In this document: piece after piece, positions 27,132-35,882 of the stretch
Position numbering within the stretch: position 1 is the first letter of the stretch
Layout: each line of letters begins with the position of its first letter
DNA from: an uncultured Bacteroidales bacterium
Lineage (GTDB): Bacteria; Bacteroidota; Bacteroidia; Bacteroidales; Bacteroidaceae
DNA: 44,489 bases
Assembly (NCBI GenBank): GCA_902783885.1
Contig: CACZSQ010000025.1
Span: 1 to 44,489, forward strand
Direction: 5' to 3'
Translations under genes and position numbers: made by a program
Notes under the pieces: generated by a model
Told to the model about the DNA's origin: nothing
Seen by the model: only the letters and a program-made list of their open reading frames with translations
The model's database searches: none

Positions 27132-29132
27132 TCAGCTGATATTGCTCCAGTCTATGTTGCTGGATTTCAGGTCGCGAAGATGCTGCCACATGGCAGCGTA
27201 TTCAGGTCGTGACTGAGTAGGGTCGAGGTCGAGAATGCGGTTGGCTGTGTCGCGGGCCAACTGCACGAGTTGTCCGTCGCGGGCGAGGTTCGCGATGTGG
27301 AGGTCGAAGGCCATGCCGCTTTGTTGCGTACCTTCGAGATCGCCGGGGCCTCTGAACTTCAAGTCTGCTTCGGCAATCTCGAAGCCGTCATTGGTCTCGC
27401 ACATAATTTGAATGCGCCTCTTTGTGTCTTGAGATAGTTTGTATTTTGTGACGAGGATGCAATAGCTTTGTTCGGCTCCGCGACCTACACGACCGCGTAG
27501 TTGGTGCAGTTGTGCAAGTCCGAAACGCTCTGCATTTTGGATAATCATTACGGAGGCATTGGGTACATTGACGCCGACCTCAATGACCGTCGTGGCTACG
27601 AGAATCTGCGTTTCGCCACGAACGAAGCGTTCCATCTCGGCATCCTTTTCAGATGATTTCATTTGACCGTGGACCTTTGAAATGCGAAGGTCAGGGAAGG
27701 CATGACAGATGGCCTCGTATCCGTTCTCAAGATCTTGGATATCCATTTTCTCGCTCTCTTTGATGAGCGGATAGACGATATAAACTTGACGTCCTTTTGC
27801 AATCTCCATGCGAATGCTCTGATAGAGGCTCTCTGTGCGCTCTTCCCAAAAATGGCGAGTTTCTATTGGCTTGCGTCCTGGTGGCAGTTCATCGATGATG
27901 CTCACGTCAAGGTCGCCATAGAGTGTCATGGCCAATGTCCGTGGGATAGGGGTGGCTGTCATCACAAGAACGTGAGGAGGCGTCTCGTTTTTCTGCCATA
28001 AACGTGCCCTTTGAGCAACACCGAAGCGATGTTGCTCGTCGATGACCACTAAGCCCAGTCGGTGGAATTCCACAGCGTCCTCCAGTACGGCATGAGTTCC
28101 AATGAGTATGTGTACTTCGCCTGTTCGCGTGCCTTCGAGAATGGGGCCTCTGCGTTTCTTGCCCTTGACGGCTCCGGTTAAAAGTTCCACGCGCACAGGC
28201 ATATCCTTCAGGAACTCACGGAAAGTGGTGTAATGCTGTTCTGCCAGGATCTCTGTGGGAGCCATGAGACAGGCCTGGAAGCCGTTGTCCAAAGCAATAA
28301 GCATTGTCATCAGAGCTACGAGCGTTTTGCCAGAACCTACATCGCCTTGCAGAAGGCGGTTCATCTGTTTACCGCTGCCCATGTCGTGTCGCATCTCGCG
28401 GATGACGCGCTTCTGAGCATTCGTCAGTTCAAAGGGTAGGTAGTTATGATAGAAGGTATTGAACAGTTCGCCCACACGGGAGAATACATGGCCGAAGACT
28501 TGCTGCTGGCGCAGGCGAGCAAAACGCAGTATGCCTAACTGAATGAAGAACAGTTCTTCGAACTTCTGTCGATAGGTGGCTCGGCGCAAAGCATCGGCAG
28601 AGGGTGGATAGTGGAGGTCGTGGAGTGACTGTGCAAGCGGCACGAGGTTGAGCTGAATGATTAGGGAGTCGGGGAGGTAGTCATCAAGGGTGAGCGGCCC
28701 TTTCTCAAACAGCGTGCTCGTGAACCGCTCGATGCTTCGACTGTTCAATCCGCCTTTCTTCATCCGCTCAGTAGTGGAGTAATAAGGTTGTAGCCCCATG
28801 CTGCCCAGCTGAAGACTGTCAGCCGGATCTATGTCGGGATGAGGGATGTTGATGCGACCATTGAAGACGCCAGGGCGTCCGAAGACAATGTACTGTTTGC
28901 CTATGAGATAGTTCTTCTTCATCCATTTGAATGCTCCAGCCTGAAACCATACTAAATCGACTAGACCCTGTCCGTCGGTAAAATGGGCTATCAAATGGCG
29001 CTTGCGACCTTGTCCCTCCTCCTCGAAACTAAGGATTTCCCCCTTTATTTGCACAAACGGCATATCGGCCGTCAACTCATGGATGTAGTAGAGTCGCGTG
29101 CGGTCTATATGCTTGTAGGGAAAAAAGTACAA
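27132..29132 (-). CDS. recG: ATP-dependent DNA helicase RecG
   Basis: RecG remodels stalled replication forks and Holliday junctions. Visible parts are the OB-fold wedge (MPFVQIKGEILSFEEEGQGRK...), helicase motif I LLQGDVGSGKT, the DEQH-type box (VVIDEQHRFGV), motif III TATPIPRT, QILVATTVIEVGV, and QLRGRVGRG. The first usable start codon in frame is TTG at 29132, giving 666 residues. Coding similarity to RecG clearly continues upstream in the same frame, with the conserved LPGVGPQRA stretch and IDLSTP at about 29190-29231, but no ATG, GTG or TTG exists before the in-frame stop near 29264. The true start may therefore be non-canonical. The TonB receptor stop (29257) lies immediately upstream, which suggests coupling. 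Confidence 0.95.
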   Translation of the reverse strand: MYFFPYKHIDRTRLYYIHELTADMPFVQIKGEILSFEEEGQGRKRHLIAHFTDGQGLVDLVWFQAGAFKWMKKNYLIGKQYIVFGRPGVFNGRINIPHPDIDPADSLQLGSMGLQPYYSTTERMKKGGLNSRSIERFTSTLFEKGPLTLDDYLPDSLIIQLNLVPLAQSLHDLHYPPSADALRRATYRQKFEELFFIQLGILRFARLRQQQVFGHVFSRVGELFNTFYHNYLPFELTNAQKRVIREMRHDMGSGKQMNRLLQGDVGSGKTLVALMTMLIALDNGFQACLMAPTEILAEQHYTTFREFLKDMPVRVELLTGAVKGKKRRGPILEGTRTGEVHILIGTHAVLEDAVEFHRLGLVVIDEQHRFGVAQRARLWQKNETPPHVLVMTATPIPRTLAMTLYGDLDVSIIDELPPGRKPIETRHFWEERTESLYQSIRMEIAKGRQVYIVYPLIKESEKMDIQDLENGYEAICHAFPDLRISKVHGQMKSSEKDAEMERFVRGETQILVATTVIEVGVNVPNASVMIIQNAERFGLAQLHQLRGRVGRGAEQSYCILVTKYKLSQDTKRRIQIMCETNDGFEIAEADLKFRGPGDLEGTQQSGMAFDLHIANLARDGQLVQLARDTANRILDLDPTQSRPEYAAMWQHLRDLKSSNIDWSNIS

Positions 29133-29256
29133 GAGATCCTTGAACGTCGTAATGCCGAGTTCCGATTCCAGCAGCTTGGCTCTTTGGGGGCCTACGCCGG
29201 GCAGATAGGTGATGGGAGTGGAAAGGTCGATAGGATGTTGAAGATTTTTAGAGTTG

Positions 29257-31134
29257 TTATAAACTGATGTTTACGCCGCTCATAAACGTAGCCTTGGGCA
29301 TAGGGAAACCGTAGTTGATCTCATAGCGTTGTGCTAACAAGTTCTCGCCGCGCAACCAGAGACTCAGGTTCTTGAGAATGGCATAGTTGACAGTACAACC
29401 AACCAGACAGAAATCTTTCTGTGTGCAGTCAACTTTGCCGTCATTGTCTCTGTCTAGACCAATGCCGCTGAAGTATTGCAGGCTGGCGATGACTTCCCAC
29501 TTGCCATCATGCAAGGCAGTCTCAAGGAAACCTTTGTACTTGGGCGCAGCCGCAACAGGCGTTGCCATGTGTAGCAGCGAGTGATTAGTAGTCACCGTCC
29601 AGTGTCTGTTGATTCGGTATTGTGCTTCCAGTTCGAGACCGCAGTTCTCAATCTCGCCTGTGTTGATGTTTCGGTTTGCCACAGCCTGAATCATATTATC
29701 GCCTTTGATGTAAAAGAGGTTCACACCATACGAAAAGTTGTATGTCCGATGACGCCATGACAATTCATAGTTCCACAATCGTTCTGCGCGGAGGGAATCG
29801 TGGTTGGCAGTTCCGTACATAAACATCTCGCGGGTTGTGGGATTGCGGAATCCCTTGCTCGCTAAGGCTCTTACTTCAGCTGCCTGCAACGGGCGCCATA
29901 CGATGCCCGCCTGAGGCACCCACTCACTGCCTGCGGTGGAGTGGTGGTCGTAGCGCAGTCCTGCATCCAAGGTCAATCTATCAGAGAGTTCCTGTCTGAA
30001 GTCCACGTAGCCAGCCAATTCATCCTCATGAGCGTGAGCGCTTTGCATCAGTCGTTTCTTGGTTGTCACTGTTTCACCTGTCTTGCGGTCTGTGTACCAC
30101 GCACGGCCGTAGATGTGCTGATAATCAACGCCGATGGTGATTCGATTACCATGGAACAAAGATGCACTTTGGTACCACGAAACACCTGCAACGGCATCTT
30201 TTGAGCGGAACAGGTCTGTCTGCGGCTTACCGCCTTTCTCGTTGTACCCATCGTTAATTTTGTGTCGCCCGAAGTTGTCATAAATGCTCAGTGCACCCGA
30301 TGTCCTCTCATAATGGTTTTCAAGGACCAGATTTGCAGAACCGCGTGTAATCCATTGGTCGTTTTCCAACTTTGGCTGTGCCACGCTGCCTGGGTTCGAA
30401 GCATTCCAGTGGGTTAGATTCAGGTCGGTTGTCACGTTCCAATGGTTGCTGAGCTCGTAGCCCAGCTTGACAAAACCTCCGAACTGTTCGAAACCCATGT
30501 TAACACGATGGTTGTCGGAGCGGTTGTATTGTGCAGCCACAGTGCTGGTGAACCGACCGCTGCGAACCTGATTAGAGGCTTCTGTCTGAAGCGTTCCATA
30601 GCTTCCGGCACCTATATTAATATGTGTACGGACACCGTTCTCATTCATCGAGCGTGTGACGATGTTCAGTACTCCGCCCATCGCATTGCTGCCGTAGAGC
30701 ACCGAAGCCGGTCCTCGAAGCACTTCCACGCGTTCTGCCATCAGTGTCTGATAGCTGTCGCTGAGAGGGTGTCCGAACACACCGTTATATTGCGGATGTC
30801 CGTCAATGAGCACAAGGAACTGTCCGCTGCCACCTGAAATGCCGCGCATGAGGATCCCGCCGGCGGCACCTGTCGAGACGCCATAGCCCATCATTGCACG
30901 GCTCGTGACCATCAGGCCCGGAACCCGTTGTAGCATGGTGGGCAGTACGTTGGGCTGTTGTTGTGAAGTTAGAGCCTGTCTGTCGATGACATCTACGGTG
31001 AAGGGCAGTTGACGCAAATCCACTGTTGAGCGAGCGCCAGTGACCACAACTTCAGGCAGGAACAGAGAGTCCGTCTGAGCTGTACATAATGCGACTGCGG
31101 CCGCAAGAGCTAAGAACATAGTCAGTCTTTTCAT
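29257..31134 (-). CDS. TonB-dependent outer-membrane receptor
   Basis: A 625-residue outer-membrane channel for energised uptake. A signal peptide (1-19, ending LCTAQ) is followed by the TonB-box-like PEVVVTGAR, then a plug domain with VDVIDRQAL, LQRVPGLMV, GGILMRGISGG, VLIDGHPQYNGVFGHPL and RVEVLRGPASVLYGSNAMGGVLNIVT. A 22-strand barrel takes the rest and ends with an aromatic-rich strand (MSGVNISL). It lacks the N-terminal carboxypeptidase-like domain of SusC proteins and no SusD lies nearby, so it is of the iron, heme or cobalamin receptor type (BtuB/CirA-like) and not a glycan importer. The ligand is not readable. It sits between the GH109-like gene and recG on the minus strand. Confidence 0.92.
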   Translation of the reverse strand: MKRLTMFLALAAAVALCTAQTDSLFLPEVVVTGARSTVDLRQLPFTVDVIDRQALTSQQQPNVLPTMLQRVPGLMVTSRAMMGYGVSTGAAGGILMRGISGGSGQFLVLIDGHPQYNGVFGHPLSDSYQTLMAERVEVLRGPASVLYGSNAMGGVLNIVTRSMNENGVRTHINIGAGSYGTLQTEASNQVRSGRFTSTVAAQYNRSDNHRVNMGFEQFGGFVKLGYELSNHWNVTTDLNLTHWNASNPGSVAQPKLENDQWITRGSANLVLENHYERTSGALSIYDNFGRHKINDGYNEKGGKPQTDLFRSKDAVAGVSWYQSASLFHGNRITIGVDYQHIYGRAWYTDRKTGETVTTKKRLMQSAHAHEDELAGYVDFRQELSDRLTLDAGLRYDHHSTAGSEWVPQAGIVWRPLQAAEVRALASKGFRNPTTREMFMYGTANHDSLRAERLWNYELSWRHRTYNFSYGVNLFYIKGDNMIQAVANRNINTGEIENCGLELEAQYRINRHWTVTTNHSLLHMATPVAAAPKYKGFLETALHDGKWEVIASLQYFSGIGLDRDNDGKVDCTQKDFCLVGCTVNYAILKNLSLWLRGENLLAQRYEINYGFPMPKATFMSGVNISL

Positions 31135-31205
31135 ACAAATGCCGATGTCAATGATGTGTCAGACAAGATCGTCTGTCTGGTGCTTCATTTTGTATGTTGT
31201 TTGCT

Positions 31206-32240
31206 TTAGAACTTTGGGAAAGGGACAGGCATGAATCCTTGTTGGATGCTGAGGCGAGAGAGGGGGATGACGGCGCACCATGATGCTAGGTCATGGATGC
31301 TGATGCCGAAGGGCATCCCTTTTGTCAGACTCTCGATGAGTCGGCGGTTCATGTTGAGGCTCATGAGCTCATGCGAAGCTTTGCCTGTGTCATTGAGTGT
31401 GATGCGACCACGTGTGCCTATGAAAGTGAGTTGACGTTCGTATGGTTGCTCTGTGAGCACGTCGTGTTTCAGGAGAATAGTACGTCCGCGTGTGGTGCGG
31501 ATTAGCGTTGTCGTGTGGTCGCCATTCTGAAAGTCAGGAGCAGGCGTGTGCAAGACATCTTCATAGACACGGGAACCCGTCAGCGAAGCGGAGTCCATGC
31601 ACACGAGCGTTTCCAAACGGTCGGTGTTTCCGATGTCGAGTGCTTGGCAGATGGGACCAAGTTCATGGGTGGGGTATAGGTCACCACGTGATTGCCGGTT
31701 GATGTTGAGGCGCCAAGGGGCCCAACGGTCGCCTAAGCAGTGGTAGTAGGAACCTTCAGCGTGTACCACTTCGCCTATCTCTCCATTACGGATGGCAGAG
31801 ATGGCATCAATGACCTGTTGCTCAAAACATACATTTTCCAGAAGCAGACATTGCCGGTCTGTTGCCTGAGCGGCTGCCACAAGGCTTTGGATGTCCTTTA
31901 TCGTTGTGGCTGCCGGAACTTCAACGGCTACGTGTTTGCCGTTGTTGAGGGCTTCGATAGCAATGGTTGTGTGGGAGTTCCAGTCGCTGCAGATATAGAC
32001 TAAGTCCACGTCAGCAGATTGGCAGGCCACACGATATGCTTGCGGTCCGTCTGTGCATAGAACAGGTCGCTTCCCACTCTTTGCCAGAAACTCTCGGGCG
32101 GCATGTAAGTTTTCGGCGCAGAGATCGCACAGGACTGTCACTTCTGCACCAGGGCATTCCTGAAGCAGACGAAGCGCCGTGCGCCCTCGGTCTCCTAACC
32201 CGATGAGGCCAATGCGGACAGTGGAAAGTGCGGTACCCAT
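31206..32240 (-). CDS. Gfo/Idh/MocA family protein, GH109-like
   Basis: A 344-residue NAD(P)-binding protein: GLIGLGDRGRTALRLL (dinucleotide loop, near residue 12), YICSDWNSHTTIAIEALNNGKHVAVEVP (near 82-110), and a C-terminal alpha/beta domain. The segment WRLNINRQSRGDLYPTHELG (near 180-200) matches the pattern I know for GH109 NAD-dependent alpha-N-acetylgalactosaminidases, including the YPTHxLGP histidine. GH109 enzymes often have an export signal; this protein has none, so it may act in the cytoplasm or be an ordinary oxidoreductase. It starts 15 bases after pepT and precedes the TonB receptor by 71 bases. That gap includes a small inverted repeat (CAGACA/TGTCTG, near 31160-31178). Confidence 0.82.
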   Translation of the reverse strand: MGTALSTVRIGLIGLGDRGRTALRLLQECPGAEVTVLCDLCAENLHAAREFLAKSGKRPVLCTDGPQAYRVACQSADVDLVYICSDWNSHTTIAIEALNNGKHVAVEVPAATTIKDIQSLVAAAQATDRQCLLLENVCFEQQVIDAISAIRNGEIGEVVHAEGSYYHCLGDRWAPWRLNINRQSRGDLYPTHELGPICQALDIGNTDRLETLVCMDSASLTGSRVYEDVLHTPAPDFQNGDHTTTLIRTTRGRTILLKHDVLTEQPYERQLTFIGTRGRITLNDTGKASHELMSLNMNRRLIESLTKGMPFGISIHDLASWCAVIPLSRLSIQQGFMPVPFPKF

Positions 32241-32255
32241 AGCTATGGATGGTTG

Positions 32256-33485
32256 CTATTCAGCCACGATGCGGCAGATGTTGACAACGGTCTGCATAGC
32301 TTTCTTCATCGACTGAACAGGCACAAACTCATGCCGTCCATGGAAGTTGAGACCGCCTGCGAAAATGTTTGGGCAGGGAAGGCCCTTGAAACTGAGCTGC
32401 GCACCATCAGTGCCGCCACGGATTGCTTTGACCACGCATTCCATGTCAGCCTCTTCGATAGCACGGCGAGCGATGTCAATGATGTGCTCCTTGCCTTCGA
32501 GCTGCTGTTTCATATTGTAATATTGGTCGCGGATGTCGGCCGTCACAATGCCCTCGCCATAGCGCTCTTCAAAGACGGCCGCCAGCTCTGCGACGAAAGC
32601 TTTGCGCTCCTCAAAGCGCTGTCGGTCATGGTCGCGGATAATGTAAGAGAGTGTGGCCTCTTCCACGGATGCTTTGATGCCCGTGAGATGATAGAAACCC
32701 TCATATCCCTCTGTGCGCTCGGGCACTTCGTTGGCAGGCATTTCACGTGCGAACTCGGCAGCGATGAGGCAGGCATTTCGCATCTTATCCTTGGCGTAAC
32801 CCGGGTGTACGTTCAAGCCTTTGACGTGAATTGTGGCGCTGGCGGCATTGAAGTTCTCGTATTCTAATTCGCCGACTTCCGATCCGTCCATCGTATAAGC
32901 CCACTCGGCACCGAACTTTTCAACGTCGAAGAGGTGGGCTCCAGCTCCGATTTCTTCATCTGGGTTGAAGGCTATGCGGATGCGACCGTGAGAGATCTCG
33001 GGGTGCTCCATCAGGTATGCCATTGCCTCCACGATCTCTGCGATGCCGGCTTTGTCATCGGCTCCGAGGAGGGTGTGTCCGTCGGTCACGATGAGGTCTT
33101 CGCCTACATGGTCAAGCATTTCGGGGAACATTTTTGGGGATGTTACGATGCCGTTGTCGGCATCGAGCACGATGTCACCACCGTCATAGTTCTCCACGAT
33201 GCGGGGGTGGATGTTGGCGCCTGAACAATCGGGACTGGTGTCGTAGTGTGCGATGAATCCTACTGTGGGTACATCCGTAGGCATATTGGAGGGTAGGGTG
33301 GCGTAGATGTAGCCCTGATCATCCATAGTCACGTCTTCCAGTCCCATCTCCTCCAGGCTGTCCGCCAGATGGCGTGCAAAGATGAGCTGCTTCGGGGTAC
33401 TCGGACAACCCTCTGCCTCTTCAGAAGATTGTGTGTCGTAGCTTACGTAGTCGAGGAATCTTTCTATTAACGAAGAATTATTCAT
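32256..33485 (-). CDS. pepT: Peptidase T (tripeptide aminopeptidase)
   Basis: A 409-residue M20-family zinc aminopeptidase that removes the N-terminal residue of tripeptides in the cytoplasm. Metal-site motifs are visible: [11 protein letters not shown] (His and catalytic Asp, near 80), [14 protein letters not shown] (bridging Asp, near 138), [13 protein letters not shown] (general-base Glu, near 172) and AYTMDG. The C-terminal [24 protein letters not shown] carries the last His/Gly-region ligands of the family. Length is normal. It follows the glucokinase gene by 24 bases and precedes the GH109-like gene by 15, so it is probably in one transcript with them. Confidence 0.96.
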   Translation of the reverse strand: MNNSSLIERFLDYVSYDTQSSEEAEGCPSTPKQLIFARHLADSLEEMGLEDVTMDDQGYIYATLPSNMPTDVPTVGFIAHYDTSPDCSGANIHPRIVENYDGGDIVLDADNGIVTSPKMFPEMLDHVGEDLIVTDGHTLLGADDKAGIAEIVEAMAYLMEHPEISHGRIRIAFNPDEEIGAGAHLFDVEKFGAEWAYTMDGSEVGELEYENFNAASATIHVKGLNVHPGYAKDKMRNACLIAAEFAREMPANEVPERTEGYEGFYHLTGIKASVEEATLSYIIRDHDRQRFEERKAFVAELAAVFEERYGEGIVTADIRDQYYNMKQQLEGKEHIIDIARRAIEEADMECVVKAIRGGTDGAQLSFKGLPCPNIFAGGLNFHGRHEFVPVQSMKKAMQTVVNICRIVAE

Positions 33486-33511
33486 TATGCATTATTCATT
33501 TTTCATTAATT
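33478..33511. repeat. AT-rich CATTATTCAT-type spacer repeat
   Basis: The short gap between glucokinase and pepT, running into the pepT start codon, is made of imperfect repeats of ATTATTCATT (ATTATTCATTATG, CATTATTCATT, TTTCATTAATTA). Similar low-complexity spacers are common between genes in Bacteroidales. Confidence 0.6.
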
Positions 33512-34469
33512 ACTTCACTTCCCATCCCAGTGCACTGGCGCCGAGCACGGCGGCACTGGCTCCGTCCAACTCGCTGACTAAGAGCTTCGCCTTGCCTTTA
33601 TACACCTTGAGTACGTTTTCGTCGTAGGCTTTCTTGATGGGGTTCATGATGAGGTCGCCTGCCTTGCTGAGACCGCCGAAGAAAACGAATGCTTCGGGCG
33701 AGGAGAAGGCGGCGAAATTTGCGCAGGCCTCACCCAGAATGCGCCCAGTATATTCGAAAATCTCAAGAGCTACGGCATCGCCTTCGCGTGCTGCTAGTGT
33801 GATAGCTAAGCCATCCACCTTGTCCAAAGGTATGTTACGCAGGGACGTCGGTTTGTCGGTCTTCTCCAGAATCTCCCGAGCCGTGCGGGCAATACCCGTC
33901 GCAGAGCAGTAGCACTCCAGACAGCCCTTCCGGCCACAACCGCACTGACGTCCGTCCTTTTCAACGATGACGTGGCCCAGCTCGCCGGCCATTCCGTCGC
34001 AGCCTAGCACCATCTGGCCGTTGCACACGATGCCGCTTCCGACACCCGTGCCAAGGGTTATCATGATGAAGTTCTGCATACCTTTGGCTACGCCGTACTG
34101 CATCTCGCCGACAGCGGCGGCATTAGCGTCGTTCGTCAGGCGTACCGGAATACCTAAGCGCTCACTGAACATCTGAGCCAAAGGAATATTGCCTTTCCAA
34201 GGCAGGTTGGGTGCAAACTCGATGCAACCGGTATAGTAGTTGCCGTTGGGAGCGCCGATGCCCATGGCGTGGATTTTCTCGATACCGCCCACCTGATCGA
34301 TGATGGGGCGCAGGGCTTCAACGCAGTCATCGACATATTGATTGACATCGCCGTGACCGGCAGTCTTAACGCGGGTGGAGGCAACGATGTGAGCGTTGGC
34401 GTCAACGATGCCGAATTCAGAGTTGGTGCCTCCGAGGTCGAGGCCAATCACATAAGGTTTCTTTTCCAT
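33510..34469 (-). CDS. ROK-family glucokinase
   Basis: A 319-residue sugar kinase of the ROK group. The ATP phosphate loop is GLDLGGTNSEFGIVD (near residue 9). Sugar-binding residues are in NLPWKGN, LTNDANAAAVGEM (catalytic Asp) and GELGHVIVEKDG. The ROK zinc motif CGCGRKGCLECY is intact near 180. The most common activity of this Bacteroidales type is ATP-dependent phosphorylation of glucose, but other hexoses or N-acetylhexosamines cannot be excluded. It opens the minus-strand run glucokinase-pepT-GH109-like-receptor-recG and has a TATCTTTG box at 34521-34528. Confidence 0.93.
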   Translation of the reverse strand: MEKKPYVIGLDLGGTNSEFGIVDANAHIVASTRVKTAGHGDVNQYVDDCVEALRPIIDQVGGIEKIHAMGIGAPNGNYYTGCIEFAPNLPWKGNIPLAQMFSERLGIPVRLTNDANAAAVGEMQYGVAKGMQNFIMITLGTGVGSGIVCNGQMVLGCDGMAGELGHVIVEKDGRQCGCGRKGCLECYCSATGIARTAREILEKTDKPTSLRNIPLDKVDGLAITLAAREGDAVALEIFEYTGRILGEACANFAAFSSPEAFVFFGGLSKAGDLIMNPIKKAYDENVLKVYKGKAKLLVSELDGASAAVLGASALGWEVK

Positions 34470-34520
34470 GAGAAGGTAGGTTTTATATTTATATGTGTCT
34501 TTTTAAGTGCTTTCAAGCGT

Positions 34521-34528
34521 CAAAGATA
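34521..34528 (-). promoter_or_regulatory. -7 box of the glucokinase promoter
   Basis: Minus-strand TATCTTTG matches TAnnTTTG, about 52 bases before the ATG at 34469. A TTCG (one mismatch from TTTG) lies 19 bases upstream. Confidence 0.5.
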
Positions 34529-34632
34529 AAGAAAGTTTCATAATCAGCGAAGGATTCTCGTCGAAAAATGCCCTTTTTGGATAAAAGTGGTGCTTTTCTT
34601 TGCATTTTCTTCATTTTCTCGCAAAAAAAAAC

Positions 34633-34640
34633 GAACTTTG
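34633..34640 (+). promoter_or_regulatory. -7-like box of the LysE-type gene
   Basis: GAACTTTG differs from TAnnTTTG only at its first base and lies 8 bases before the ATG at 34649. The transcript would be almost leaderless. It supports this start over the upstream ATG at 34568. Confidence 0.4.
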
Positions 34641-34648
34641 CAGCCAAC

Positions 34649-35302
34649 ATGTGGTTTGAAAACGTCACTTTGCTCGACTTAACCGTAAAAGGTATGATTG
34701 TCGGAATGGTCGCCAGCGCTCCCATGGGGCCTGTGGGCGTCCTTTGTATTCAACGCACGCTGAACAAAGGACGCTGGTACGGACTTGTAACGGGCCTTGG
34801 TGCTGCTGCCAGCGACATCATCTATGCTATCATCACGGGTGTGGGCATGAGCTTCGTCATCGAGTTTATCGAGAACCCTCGCACCATGTATATTCTCCAG
34901 CTGGTTGGCAGTGTCCTGCTGTTCTGTTTCGGCTACTTCACTTTTCGGACAAAACCGCAGCTCCGCCCGTCGTCGAAGAAGAAGGGAACTCTTACCCACA
35001 ATGGCGTAACGGGGTTTCTTGTCACGTTTAGCAACCCTCTGATTATTTTCCTCTTCTTGGCACTCTTCGCCCGCTTTACATTTGTCGTGCCTGAACATTT
35101 GGGCCAGCAGATTCTGGGCTACATTTCCATCTTCCTGGGAGCGATGCTCTGGTGGTACGGACTCACGTATATTGTCGATAAACTCAGGCTCACGTTCGAA
35201 CTGGAGCGTATTGGATTGATCAATCGTATCATCGGGGTTACAGTCATGGTCGCCTCCATTCTGGGACTCTTGTCAACATTATTGGGCTTGACGCTGTATT
35301 AA
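34649..35302 (+). CDS. LysE/RhtB-type amino-acid exporter family protein
   Basis: A 217-residue inner-membrane protein with six hydrophobic segments. The family signature is the N-terminal GMIVGMVASAPMGPVGVLCIQRTLNKGRW, then GLGAAASDIIYAII, a third helix with LQLVGSVLLFCFGYFTFRTKP, and GFLVTFSNPLIIFLFLALFARF, the NP-containing helix typical of LysE proteins. They export amino acids or related small molecules; the substrate here is unknown. I chose ATG 34649 because the earlier in-frame ATG adds 27 unusual residues encoded across a -7-like box. DUF4924 follows 14 bases later. Confidence 0.87.
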   Translation: MWFENVTLLDLTVKGMIVGMVASAPMGPVGVLCIQRTLNKGRWYGLVTGLGAAASDIIYAIITGVGMSFVIEFIENPRTMYILQLVGSVLLFCFGYFTFRTKPQLRPSSKKKGTLTHNGVTGFLVTFSNPLIIFLFLALFARFTFVVPEHLGQQILGYISIFLGAMLWWYGLTYIVDKLRLTFELERIGLINRIIGVTVMVASILGLLSTLLGLTLY

Positions 35303-35316
35303 ACGTAGTGTGAAGA

Positions 35317-35859
35317 ATGAACATTGCCAGAAAACTGAAAGATTCTAATATAGCGGAGTATTTGCTCTATATGTGGCAGCTGGAGGATACCTTACGGGCT
35401 TATGGCTGCGATGCCGAGCGCTTGGCCAATGAATACGTAAGCCGCTTTCAATACTCCGACGAGGAGCGGGCTCGGGAAACTCAATGGCTTGCCGACCTCT
35501 GCGCGATGATGCGCGAGGAAGGCGTGACCCAGCAAGGACATTTGCAGATGAACAAAGGCACTCTCTCGCTGCTCACCGACCTGCATCTGCAATTACTACA
35601 GAGCCCCAAACATCCGTTTTATCATGCTGCATACTACAAGGCGCTGCCCCTGATCGTGGAACTCCGCGCCCGTGGAGGGCACACTGAAGCACCCGAACTC
35701 GAGAGTTGCTTCGATGCGCTTTATGGCGTGATGCTTCTCCGATTGCAGAAGAAACCTGTATCTCCTGAGACGCAGGAGGCTATAGCCACCATTTCCCATC
35801 TCATCGCTTTGCTGGCGGAGGCATGGAAGAAGGAAAAAGCGGGTGAACTGGATTTTTAG
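35317..35859 (+). CDS. DUF4924 family protein
   Basis: A 180-residue soluble helical protein. The N-terminal MNIARKLKDSNIAEYLLYMWQLEDTLRAYGCD and the later LTDLHLQLLQSPKHPFYHAAYYKALPLIVELRA match the DUF4924 pattern known to me from Bacteroidetes. No catalytic motif, signal peptide or membrane segment is visible, and the function is unknown. It is packed between the LysE-type gene (14 bases) and rfbD (23 bases) on the plus strand. Confidence 0.85.
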   Translation: MNIARKLKDSNIAEYLLYMWQLEDTLRAYGCDAERLANEYVSRFQYSDEERARETQWLADLCAMMREEGVTQQGHLQMNKGTLSLLTDLHLQLLQSPKHPFYHAAYYKALPLIVELRARGGHTEAPELESCFDALYGVMLLRLQKKPVSPETQEAIATISHLIALLAEAWKKEKAGELDF

Positions 35860-35882
35860 AACAATAAATTTACATCATCATC

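Noticed and set aside
29257-31134. SusC-type glycan importer
   Set aside because: No N-terminal carboxypeptidase-like domain, shorter than SusC, and no SusD gene beside it.
34568-34648. 27-residue extension of the LysE-type protein
   Set aside because: It spans a -7-like box and an A-rich tract, and family N termini begin near MWFENVTLLDL.
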